The translations under genes and the position numbers were made by a program. The notes under the pieces are model-generated. The model searched no databases, was not told where the DNA came from, and saw only the letters and a program-made list of their open reading frames with translations. 64,000 nucleotides of DNA from Gnetum montanum (lineage: Eukaryota > Streptophyta > Gnetopsida > Gnetales > Gnetaceae): positions 710 through 64,709 of the forward strand of contig MNCI01003042.1 in NCBI GenBank assembly GCA_015680685.1. The letters run 5' to 3'. Each line of letters opens with the position of its first letter. The first letter of the stretch is position 1. Positions 11,157-21,379 of this stretch are shown here, in pieces.

Positions 11157-11201
11157 CCACGATATCACGTACAAAATATCACGTCCCATCTGCTATAAAT
11201 A
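11157..11201 (+). promoter_or_regulatory. Internal U3-like promoter before ORF3, element D
   Basis: CCACGATATCACGTACA followed by AATATCAC and, 9 bp later, TATAAATA (11194-11201) closely parallels the LTR stretch at 6857-6906 in order and spacing. This suggests a second start site driving ORF3. That it is a working promoter is inference. Confidence 0.5.
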
Positions 11202-11455
11202 GCGTAGCCCCCCGCAACACTTAGCATTATTTTTTCACAATTCACGCAGGGGAGGGTTTCAAATTTTTTCTGTACGACTTGCGATTGTGCAACCCTTGCT
11301 TTTCTATCCATAACTCGCTCGCTAGTACTCCAATTTTCATTCCGTTTAAACCTACTTGAACCTAGAGTGTTTAGCTTAGTCATGGGGGAGGGGCACACGC
11401 TGAATAGCATATAACATTTTTGGAATTTATCATCACCTAAAGGATGTTATCAAGG

Positions 11456-11682
11456 GTAATTAGCTATAACATTAAGAATAAATTGTGCCGAAAATAATTT
11501 TATCCCTAGGTATACCGGGAAACTAAAATTGAAAAACCACTTAAGTAACAGGACTCACTATTATAATCATTCAAGAAACATCACATGACAATAAAATAAA
11601 TTAATTTAGTTAAGGCAAGTAGTAAGGTATAACTTAACTTCGAAAAAAAACCTTACTAATGCTTGACCCCGTGTGATTGCAG
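11456..11682 (+). other. Likely leader intron before ORF3, element D
   Basis: The donor AAGG/GTAATTAG at 11456 aligns with AAGG/GTAAGTATG in element C (18188). A branch-like TTACTAAT lies at 11653-11660. The acceptor GTGTGATTGCAG ends at 11682, and ATGG follows directly. The 227-nt length is normal for a plant intron. Upstream, at 11373-11392, is the purine motif TTAGTCATGGGGGAGG. Not proven without transcripts. Confidence 0.45.
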
Positions 11683-14471
11683 ATGGCCCTGAAATGAGAC
11701 CAACAAAAAGGTCCTGCTCAAGGTGGAAGTAAACGACCTAGGAGAGGAGAAGAACAAGTCCCTGATGGACAACATGCAGAGTAGGAGGAACAATCATTCA
11801 GCATTCACCAAGAAGACCCTGCTATTGAACAGTCTAGGCAGGTAGAAGGAGGAGCTGCTGCTGCGTCTAAACAGGGACAATATCTCACGTTGCCCCACGA
11901 TTGTATTCAGGCTATCCATGAAAGGTCCACATTCACTGTAGTGATTGTGAAATTAAACTTTAAATCCTTTGCAGAATTTACTCCTGAGGCTATTAGGGAT
12001 CACCTCAAGGGATCTCCCTTATGGCCTATACTCTCTGAAAGTGGTGCCTGGTACCTGGGAGAGATGTACCAATTCTGGCACAACAGAGAACAAGGCACCA
12101 CTATTAATATTTGTGGTGTGATAGTTAATTTCTCCATGCAGGCCATTTTGGAAGTGTTAAACCTTCTGAATATAGGGCCCAAGGTTGCTCAGTTGTCTAC
12201 CCGTTCAAACCTCGATGTGCTACAAGTTTGGTTAGAAAGGGCATATGGCAGGGACAAGACATTTGGAGAGTTGATAACGGAGGAGTGTATCTACTTTAAA
12301 ATTGGAACGTATCACCTCTTCCTCATGAAGGACTTAAAAATAATCTCAATGTATGTAGCAAGAGGATGTGCAGTGCTGATGGGAAAGGTTAATGCTAACC
12401 TGCCTCATCTATACTTAACAGAGATCCTGAGGTGGTTTGAGAAACGGAAGATAGGGAAGATGGCATTGCCCTTCCCTTGTCTTATCAGAAAGCTATGCTG
12501 ATGTGCTGGTATCAGTGGGTAAACTAATGATGTCCTCCGAAAAGCCCAAAATGATTCATATGCTAAATTGTTAAAGCCACCAGCTGCAAGGAAAATCACT
12601 GGTAAGACACTGGGACCAGAACAAGAAGAAGAACAAATGGTTGGACCAACTACAACCCATCTTGCAAGACCTAGCCAACCTATAAGTATAGGATCCATCC
12701 AACAATAGGAAGTAGGGCCTAGCATGGGCCAAGATCAATCACCACCACCACAAGATTATAGATCGTCGATGAGCCATCTCAAGGCCATCGCTAAGACAAT
12801 CAATTGGGGAAGTCGTGATGATGTAATTCTCTTCTGCGTCATTGATGATGCCATACAGCCCACATTTTCTTTGGATCGTACAAGGGGTGAAGTGTCTATT
12901 CATATAGGAGGAAAGGAAAGTACTTGGTCACAACAGATCTCAGGAAACATGGCATCTTTCCAAGTGCAATTAGAAACTGGTGAAGGGGCCACTATGGTGG
13001 TCATGCAACACTAGGATGCCATAGGAGTTGTAGAAGTGGTTGCATACCACATTAAAGAATCATTCAATGTACCTATTGTACCACTGGTAGATCTCACAGA
13101 AGCACAGGATGCTCAAACTTTGGTCAAAACCTCAATGACTCCTGCGGAACATGAGGATGCACTTGATCAATTACTACAAATAGGATAAATAATGACGTCT
13201 CTGTTTGACATCCCTCAAGATGTTACAACAAGTCAATCAAACCTCATTTTCACTAAGGGAAAGCTGGTCTTAACAAAAGTGAGGGTCGAGCATGCTGAAG
13301 TAGAGGTGTAGAAATTACAAGAGCAGCTCGTGGCCCTACAAGCAGCACAGTGGGACCCTTTGCAATTTGTTCCCGCAGACTAGCTAGACAATTTCAAAAC
13401 TGAGAAACTAACCAAACTACTAACAGAGAATAAGAAGGTGGTAGAAGAAAAAGAGAAGGTTGTTTGGGATGCCTCTACAGCATAGGTGCAAACTCATGCG
13501 CATATCAAGGCACTCAAGGCCTTACAGGAGGAAAGCAAGCAACTTGTTGTTGACAACCTTCGGTTGACCTCTGTGGAGAAGCAAAAGAATGTTCTTGAGG
13601 AACACTTTCATCAGTTGCGAGAATAATTCATCCGGGTTAACCAAGACATGAGAATTTTAGCCAGGGAGAACTGAACCCTCTCAATGGAGGAGGTATGTGC
13701 AATCCGTCAAAAATAGCTATTGAAATAAGCACATGGAAAAATGAGGCTAAACGGCATGAAAATCTAAAGGAGCACTTCTAGGACCAAGTGGGGATGTACA
13801 AACAGATCCTTAAGAAGGAGATCCATATGGCCAAGGCCCACATCAACGTTATCAGTGCTGAACACACTAACTGGCGGGCCATATTGGACACATATGCATT
13901 TTCCCATCATGTGAAAGTTAAGAACCAGGACCTGCAAATCCAAGATCTTACAAAATACATGGAGTTGGAAAACTTGCAGTATGCCAACCTTGCCATGTTA
14001 ATAACAGGGCACCTGAGAACAGAGCTCGAGCAATAGGTAGCTACCACCCACATCAAATATGAAATGGAATTTGCATAATGCAAGAAGCTATTGCAAAAAA
14101 TGGAGATTGCAAATTCTGAACTTGAGGTGGTGAAAGCAAGCTACCAAAGACAAAAAGGTGTTACAACAGATTTGGCTTGATGGCTTGTGGATTTTTAAGA
14201 ATACAAAGATAAAGCCAGAGCCTACGAAGAGGAACATCAGGTATTTGCGGCTTGGTATGTCAAGGCCAACCAAATGTTTCCACAACTACCCTGCCCATGG
14301 GAAGTGCCAACTCCATCAAACATCGGAACATTAGCATGGACGGCACAGGATCCTCAGGCTAAAGAGGAGAAACTCCATGCCATACTTCAACGCCATCAAG
14401 CCTTAAGACCTGGAGCACAAGACAAGGGGAAAGCACTTATGGAAGAGCCACCGCCACTAGGAACTACATGA
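11683..14471 (+). pseudogene. ORF3 of element D (transposon-domain plus coiled-coil protein)
   Basis: About 930 codons with scattered stops. Starting at the ATG after the predicted acceptor, a basic N-terminus (GSKRPRRGEE) could be a nuclear signal. The globular domain occupies 11890-12600 and is open for 203 codons: PLWPIL...GAWYLGEMYQFWHN, TTINICGVIVNFS, ECIYFKIGTYHLFL, GCAVLMGKV and LPFPCLIRKLC. Its order resembles the 'putative plant transposon protein' Pfam domain (PF20167, from memory). From about 13250 to 14270 the frame is coiled-coil-like (KLTKLLTENKKVVEEKEKVV). The end has a conserved FPQLPCPWEVP motif and PPPLGTT before the stop. I see no signal peptide or membrane span, so a classical envelope is unlikely. 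It lies where Athila elements carry an extra ORF, between pol and the 3' LTR. Molecular role unknown. Confidence 0.7.
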
Positions 14472-14636
14472 GTTCCACCAATTTTGTAGTTGTAGCACAT
14501 TCTTTGTGTCGTGTCTCTATTTTTTTTATTCCACACTGCGGCATAAACCCATTTTCACCATCTAAATAATCCCATACCTATCCACTATGTAATCAATGGA
14601 GCTTGTTCTCACTGTAACTCAAGGATGAGTTTTCAC

Positions 14637-14651
14637 TTAGTCATGGGGGTA
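14637..14651 (+). promoter_or_regulatory. Polypurine tract of element D
   Basis: TTAGTCATGGGGGTA immediately precedes the 3' LTR tip TGATGAG. The same word occurs before the 3' LTR of F (GTCGTGGGGGTA) and in decayed form in C and E. It would prime plus-strand synthesis. Confidence 0.75.
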
Positions 14652-15434
14652 TGATGAGTCGCCATTTAACCTAGCCATGACCTCCTCATCTATAAATAAG
14701 AGGCAAGAAGTTCTAATAGAGAGATTTTGGCATAAGTCAGTTTTAGAGTCAAGTTTGATTTTAGTTTTTGCTTTTCTTCTCAACCCTTTTCCTCCCAGTG
14801 TATGCCTACAGTGTGGTGATTGTAATTGTACGACATCCTTTATTCTAGTGTGATGTACTTGGACACACACATGACTGGCAATAAAGATCGAGATTACTTC
14901 ATCATTGCAACATTCACTTAGCTTAATTATTTATTTAATTGTTATTTACTACTTTCTTAGTTAATACCTTCTTACCCTAAACTCCTGTTAAACGTGGAAT
15001 GAGTACGACTTGATTACGAGCATTTAGGTGTGACTACTTGGTAACCCAGTAGTGTACCTAGGATCTGCGCTTGGTAATCCTAGTGGTAGTCATACACGAA
15101 GTCCAAGATGTGTATGGATAATTGAGGAACGGATGCTCTTTGTACTTAGGCTAGCTTAGACTCTCTCTCTCTCACCCTTTCTCTCTTAGCCTAGTGAATA
15201 TTATTTTCCATTACCTTCAGGAGTAGCATTAGCATAGAAACACATCATACACCTCACTCTAGACTAAACCATACGTGATAAGGCTAATACTAGTCCAAGT
15301 GGGAAGACAGCAAACTGCGCCCTAAGGCTAACTATCTAGATGCCACAACTAGTCCATCTGTGGAGTTCGACCGGATCACACGTGTAACGCTCATATTCAT
15401 ATGGTTGAGTGTAGGGGTACCTCGCCACTCATGA
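14652..15434 (+). repeat. 3' LTR of element D
   Basis: It starts TGATGAGTCGCC and ends CTCATGA (one change from CTCATCA). The TATA box is at 14691-14698. Compared with the 5' LTR it lacks about 25 bp just upstream of TATA, exactly the GATATC-containing U3 motif. The rest aligns throughout. Confidence 0.87.
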
Positions 15435-15820
15435 TTACTAAATTGTCACTAACTAGATTAAGGTAAGACCACTCCCTAAGAAGAAAATTGATCAAAAAAT
15501 TCCTTTAATTTATTTACGAGTAGATGAGAATAAACCATGCAAGGGTCTATTAGACTCAAGTTCCAGAGTGAATTTGATCTCTTATAAAACATATCAAGCA
15601 TGGAATCTACCATCATTGGAAGAATGCAACATTAGGCTAGAGCTTGTAGATCAATTTGGAATCACTTCTTTGGGGTAGATAGACAATGTAGTGATCACTA
15701 TCAATGGGCGGTCCTATCCAGCAAACTTTCTAGTAATTGATGTGAAAAACATTGATAATGAATTCCCAATAATCATGGCAAGAGCATGGCTTAGCACAAT
15801 CAATGCTAAGTGAAGTATGA
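15435..15820 (+). pseudogene. Protease of element C
   Basis: The reading resumes after element D. LLDSSSRVNLIS at about 15545-15580 corresponds to the retropepsin active site (LLDSG in F), with the catalytic Gly changed to Ser. It continues with NLPSLEECNIRLELVDQ, a stop, then VVITINGRSYPANFLVI and FPIIMARAWLSTINA, matching F (FPIIMGRAWLSTLDA). Both the stop and the active-site change mean it cannot be functional. It would have cleaved Gag-Pol. Confidence 0.7.
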
Positions 15821-17850
15821 GAGATTTATCAATTGAAATCTCTAAAGAAGACATGCATGGTGCCATACATATGCAATGAATTCTATGCATTATTGTTGAA
15901 AGCAAATGATGCAATTAAGGGCTAACACTTCAAAATGTTAATACATACACCATTCCAGTCCACAACAACAATGAAAAACTAGTGTGAAAAAGATAGAGCA
16001 AGGGCCACCAAAACAAAAGACACCTTGTGGCCACTAACTAAGAATCAACAATCACCTAAAACATGCATGGAGACATCTAAACCACTTACTAATTGCCAAT
16101 CCAAGAAAATGACTCCAATTAAAACACCAAAAACCAAATGATTAAGTCATAATCATACACCAAAGGAAAAAGAAAATAGAGACTTAAATGACCATAACTC
16201 CAATTCCATCAAATTATATGGGATGATAGGTGACCATAATAGAGACTTAAATGACCATAATCAAAAAGTTACATCACTAAAAATAATAGGTGAACCACCT
16301 ATAATGTATGATCTAGAAGATCTAAGAAGCATTTTCTGAACACTCACCCATGAGTTCAGTCATGGGGGAAAATGCCTTATCTTAATTTAGGAATTACTAA
16401 GTGTTTTTCTATTTTTTTGTTTTACAATTCTTTCCATTTTTCACATTCTTTGAAATTTCCTTATTTTCTTATACTTTTCCATTTCTTCAATTTTTCATAT
16501 TCTTTTACATTTGTTAATTCTTTAACATTTTTCATTCTTTACAATTTTTCATAATTTTTACTATCTTTTCCATTTCTTTTATACTTTGTTTTCAAACCAT
16601 TTGTGAATAATTTTGATTGTTAATAATACACATTAAATAAAGTAAAAATGTAGTCCAATAGGGTGAAGATTTCTCTATGTTATCAAGTTATAAGAGACTA
16701 ATTATTTGCATAGTGAGCCCACATCATCCATCCATTCATTCCATTAATAACAGGTTCTTACCATGGCCATAACAATATTCTTTTCCATCATACAACTAAG
16801 AATAAGCTTTTCATCATTATGCCTAGACCAAAAAGTGAAGAACCAAGTGGGAATGAATAGGGTGTGAAATCAAGGGAACTTGTGGATTATTATTGTGAGT
16901 TCTATTATGTTACTATGGTTTTGTTATATCCTTGTAGATCTAATGAAAAATGGGAGTAAGAGTAAAATAAGTGCTACCTTTAAAGGTTGACACAATTCAA
17001 AAATAAAAAGAGCACAAAATAAATTTCTAGGGGTCCCACTAGAAATACGTGTTACCAATACCTGAAGGTAGGTGGCTTTTCAAAAATCTAAAAATAAAAA
17101 TAAAAATAAAGTGCTATGAATAAAAATCATCCCTTGGATAATATGCCAAGTGACAATACCCCATATAATATTCATAGTCTTACAAATGTAATTCCAATAG
17201 ATGAAATGATGCAATGTCACTAGAATGTGGTTTGGACTTGGTCTAAACTTTTCACAGAAAGGCTAATATTACTTTAACCACTAATAAAACACAAGAATTT
17301 ATTATGCTTATGGTAAGACACCTCAAGTCTCGATTTCTGCAATCCATTCTAAGTCCATCTCATCTCACTATTCGAATAGTTATAACTTGTAATTCTATGT
17401 AACATAGTGTTATTTTCTAAATTGATGGTACTAACATGTATGTTTTGCTAAAGTGGTATGTGTTACATTTAACTCCTTAAGTGCCTAAGGACACTTCTAT
17501 GCATGGTTATACAAGGGCATAAAATGCTAGAGCCTACGTTGGGGATAATTGTTGTATCTTATACATGCCAAGCAATTCCACATCATCTTGAACCTTCCAA
17601 ATATTAATAAACACTTCCCATATCACTTACACTCTCCATTCTACATATATAAATTCATTACTCTTCTTACCCAACTTATAAACTTTTGTAGCCTAAGATT
17701 CCTTCTCTATGAACTTCCAATGACAGATAACAAAAATAAGCATATTCTCATCATCCAAACCCTCTAAGATAACCTTAGATCCTTCCAAACATCCAAAGGA
17801 ATCAATTTTTTTCATCTGATCCTCATGAAACATGCATTTTTTTGGGCTCT
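15821..17850 (+). other. Linker relic and conserved spacer of element C
   Basis: Post-protease linker runs to about 16345 and is AT-rich with stops. The purine motif TTCAGTCATGGGGGAAAA (16353-16370) then marks the start of the spacer, so RT, RNase H and integrase have been deleted at this joint. The T-rich tract at 16390-16600 and blocks A (16705-16758), B (16859-16885), C (17322-17410) and D (17478-17550) align with D. No gene is supported. Confidence 0.6.
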
Positions 17851-17941
17851 AATATCAAGTCACTAATATCAGGTCTGCACTAATATCGAATCTCCAATGT
17901 TGAGTCCTTGATATTGGGTCCCTTAAAACCTACATATACGT
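17851..17941 (+). promoter_or_regulatory. Internal U3-like array before ORF3, element C
   Basis: Four TAATATC/GATATTG words and CAATGTTGAGTC are followed by a weak TATA-like ACATATAC at 17932-17939. The LTR of the same element has GATATC/ATATTGAG words and CAACATTGAGG (21400-21480). The parallel is looser than in D. Confidence 0.4.
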
Positions 17942-18187
17942 AGGGACTTAGGAAAATTTTTCACATTTTTCATTTTGAGCTAAAGGAAATTTTTTCATTT
18001 TTCTTTTTTGAATTAAGCTTTGACCTCCTAGCTTTCCTAAGCTATATCTCAATCAATATTGCTCAAATTTTCATGATTCTTAAACCTATTTGATCATGGA
18101 GTGCTCAACTTAGTTGTTGGGGGTGCTAGTGAGGAAAATCGAAGCTGATTTTTCCAAAAAATCTAATGCCCAAAAGGTACTTTAAGG

Positions 18188-18469
18188 GTAAGTATGAAGA
18201 GATAATTGGAATTTTTAAATAATAATCAAACATATTAAAGCCAAAACACTCAATTAATGATCTTAAGGGCCAATAACCATCATACATAGGGATAAAATGA
18301 GCAAATGTGAAAGGTTACCAAGAGATTAACACCTATGTTTTTGAAAATTTTTCTAACTCTGCAATCTTAGCAACATAGAACTTAATGAAACTAAGGGTAT
18401 GAATTAGGTATGAACCTGTTAAGAATACATGCAAAAACCTTAGTAATTTTAATTTCTTAATGATTTCAA
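18188..18469 (+). other. Decayed leader intron, element C
   Basis: The donor TTTAAGG/GTAAGTATG at 18188 is near-consensus and aligns with the donor in D. The aligned acceptor position reads ATTTCAA rather than TTGCAG, so splicing at that site is lost. Upstream, TTAGTTGTTGGGGGTGC (18112-18128) is the purine motif. Confidence 0.4.
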
Positions 18470-21173
18470 ATTATCCCAAGAAGAGGAGGAGCACAAGGAG
18501 GACCTTTATAAGGAGCAAGCAAATGACCAAGAGGCCAAGGTAGAGGCTGAAATGGAGGCCAATCATGAGAACATGAGGAGTAGGAAGCACAATCGTTTAT
18601 CATTCATCAAGACACTCCTACTATACTACAACTGGCCTAAGGAGAGGCAAATGAACCACAAGTTAAAGAATAATGCCTCATGTTATCATAGGACTATTTT
18701 CAAAAAATTCAAGAAAGACCCATCCTAACCACAGTCATCATGGAAATGAAGTTTGGTCCATTTATGGAATTTGTTCCTAAAGTGATATGGATGCAACTCC
18801 AAGCGTCATCGTTATGGCCTATGTTGTCATAAAATAGTGAATGGTGCCTTGGAAAAACTTATCAATTTTGGCACAACAAAGAAGATGGTACTACTGTCAA
18901 CATTGGAGAAATCTTAGTGTCATTTTCAATCAAAGCAATTGCAGAAGCTCTAAACATCCCCAATGAAGGGGCACTCATAGCACATTTGTCCATCCAATCT
19001 AATCCTGAAACTAGGAAGTTATGGCTGAAACAGGCTTATGGCAAAGAAGATAAAGGATAAATGAACTAACTCTAGAGGAGAGAATATACTTTAAAATTGA
19101 CACTTATCATCTATTCCCAACAAAAGGACTCAATCGACTATCAACTTATGCGACTAGGGAAAATGCAATTCTAATGGGAAAGCATAATGTCAACGTTGCA
19201 CAACTCTATTTTATAGAAATACAACGATGATTTGAAGAAAGAAAGGTAGGGAAGCCAACACTTTCATTCCCTTGCCTTATCATGAAGTTGTACAAGCAAG
19301 CCAAAATCCTGGGATACACCAATGATGTTTTCAAGAGAGCCCAAAATGCTTCATACACTGAGTTACTTAAATTAGCCCCACCAAAAAAGAATCATGGTGA
19401 GGAACAAGAGCAAGAGCAAGAACAAGAGTAATAACATGACCAAATAACAAGTCCCACTACCACTGCCATAAGACTATAGACCATCGATGAGCCATCTATA
19501 GAAAATTGCAAAAATAATCAATTAGGGAACCAAGGAATAGGCCAATTCATATAGAGTTATCGATAGTGCCATCAGATCCATAATTTTAGTTGATCCAGCA
19601 AGTGGATAGATTTCATTATAGTTAGGAGGAGAGGTATGGTCACAATAGATCTCTTGGAATGTTACATCATTCCAAGTGGTGCTAGAGACTAGAGAAGGAG
19701 CCATAGTTGTGCTAATGCAACACCAAGATGTAATGGGAGTAGCAGAGGTGATCACCGATCACATTAAATAATCCTTCAACATACATATTATACCACTGGT
19801 GGACCTAATTGGAGCTAGAGATGCTCAAATGTTAACCATAACCTCAACGACTCCTACTGATTAGGAGGATGTACTTGATAGGCTACTGCAAACCAAACAA
19901 GTAATGATAACACTTTTTGACATCCCCAGCGATGTCACTACAGTACAATCTGAACTCATAGCTACTAAAGGAAAATTGGTCATGGTAGAGACTAGGGTAG
20001 AGCATGTAAAGGAGAAGTCCTGAAACTACAAGAAGAGCTCACAGCTTTAAGAGCTTAAAGAAGAGATCCCATACAATTTTTACACCTAAATAGATCTAGC
20101 AATTTAGAATGGAGCATATGAGTATATTAATTAAGTAGAGTAAACAATTGGCAAATGAGAAGGAGAAAGTGATATGAAATGCCTCTATAGCTAAAGCATA
20201 GATGTATGCACATGTGAATGCACATATGGTAGTTCAAGAAGAAAACAAACAAAATTAATGTAGACAACCTAACGTTGACCACTGTGGAGAAGCATAAAAA
20301 CATTCTAGAAGAGAGCATCCACTAGTTCAAAGAATAACTTATGAGGGTTAACTAGGACATGAGCCGCCTCGCAAGAAAAAAAAAACCCTCTCTATGGAGG
20401 AGGTACACACTATTCAAAAAAAATCAGCTATTGAAATTAGCGTGTGGAAAAACGAGCCAAAGAAACATGAAAGGCTCAATGAACACTTCCAAAATCATGT
20501 GGGCATTTACAAACAAATCAACAAGAAATAAATTTAGATGGCAAAGGCCAAAATCAATTTCATATCAGCACAAAATCTTGATTGGAAACCCATCCTAGAT
20601 AGCTATGCCCTTGTCCACCAAGCAAAAGTGAAAAATAAAAACTTGCAGACTGAGGACTTGAAAGAGTACATGGGGTTAGCTAATCTTTGTTATGCTAACT
20701 TGGCCATGTTAATAGCAGGTAGGCCTAGAAATGAGCTAGAACAGCAACTAGCAGCCACCTATGCCTTATATGAGAAAGAGTTTGTAGATTTAAAAGATGC
20801 TTTGTAGAAACTCCAAGTAGCAAACACAGAACTAAGCAGTAAAGGTTGGCTATCATGGGTAGAAAGATGTAGCAGCAAACCTAGCTAAAAGACTATTAGA
20901 CTATCATGAATTAAAAGAAAAGGCCATAGCATTTGAGCAAGAGAGGAGGTAATTCGTAGCTTGGTATGTCAAAGAAAACTAAATGTTTTCATAGCTATCA
21001 TGCTCATGGGACATGCTAATTCCATCATACATTGGTTTATCAACATGGATGGTCCATGATCCTAGAACTAAAGAAGAAAAACTTCAAGCACTTCTAAACT
21101 AATACAGATTTTAGAAGCCTGACGATAAGGGGAAGTAACCAATGGAAGAGCCACCACCACCTGGAACCACTTA
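18470..21173 (+). pseudogene. ORF3 of element C
   Basis: Same protein as in D, with many stops and frame breaks. Recognisable parts are the globular domain at about 18740-19320 (LWPMLS, GTTVNIGEIL, EERIYFKIDTYHLF, LSFPCLIMKLYK), the middle segment near 19500-19760, coiled coils at 20120-20900 including MAKAKINFISAQNLDWKPIL and YMGLANLCYANLAMLIAGRP, and the C-terminal CSWDM...DPRTKEEKLQALL followed by EEPPPPGTT at about 21140-21173. The order is identical to the other copies. The decay implies an old insertion. Confidence 0.65.
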
Positions 21174-21363
21174 AAGCTACCTCCAACTTTGTTAATTTTT
21201 TCTTCTTTTTGTAAAGTTGTCATGTCATGAAATGTGTCATTTTTGTAAATCCACTGTAGCATTAGAGAGTCATGTATATAAGGGCTAGTATCATGTAAAT
21301 TTATCTTCCAATTTTGTAAGAAACTCCACCCTTACTTTTTTTTAACTCATGGATGATTTTTCA

Positions 21364-21379
21364 GTCAGTTGTGGGGCTA
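21364..21379 (+). promoter_or_regulatory. Polypurine tract of element C
   Basis: GTCAGTTGTGGGGCTA sits directly before the LTR tip TGATAAA and corresponds to GTCATGGGGGTA in D. Confidence 0.6.

Larger units (their letters stand above)
6834..15434 (+). mobile_element. Element D, non-autonomous family 1 retrotransposon
   Basis: The element has paired LTRs (6834-7641 and 14652-15434), a primer site, gag, spacer, ORF3 and a purine tract, all on the plus strand. Protease, RT, RNase H and integrase are absent: Gag runs into the post-integrase spacer near 9746. By hand count, the LTRs differ at roughly 7% over a 170-bp stretch. Flanking 5-mers are ATGCT (left) and TTACT (right), so no clean target duplication remains. 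The flanks nevertheless join into a Gag-to-protease reading of element C. Any past movement after pol loss would have needed pol from a relative. Confidence 0.85.

Noticed and set aside
11683-14471. ORF3 as a retroviral-type envelope
   Set aside because: I see no signal peptide, transmembrane segment, cleavage site or Cys pattern. The protein is a soluble domain plus coiled coil.
6829-15439. Target-site duplication for element D
   Set aside because: The flanking 5-mers ATGCT and TTACT match at only 3 of 5 positions. The insertion is supported by flank collinearity instead.
16372-16554. Phe-rich 60-codon frame
   Set aside because: It is a product of the T-rich tract that follows pol in all copies, not a protein.
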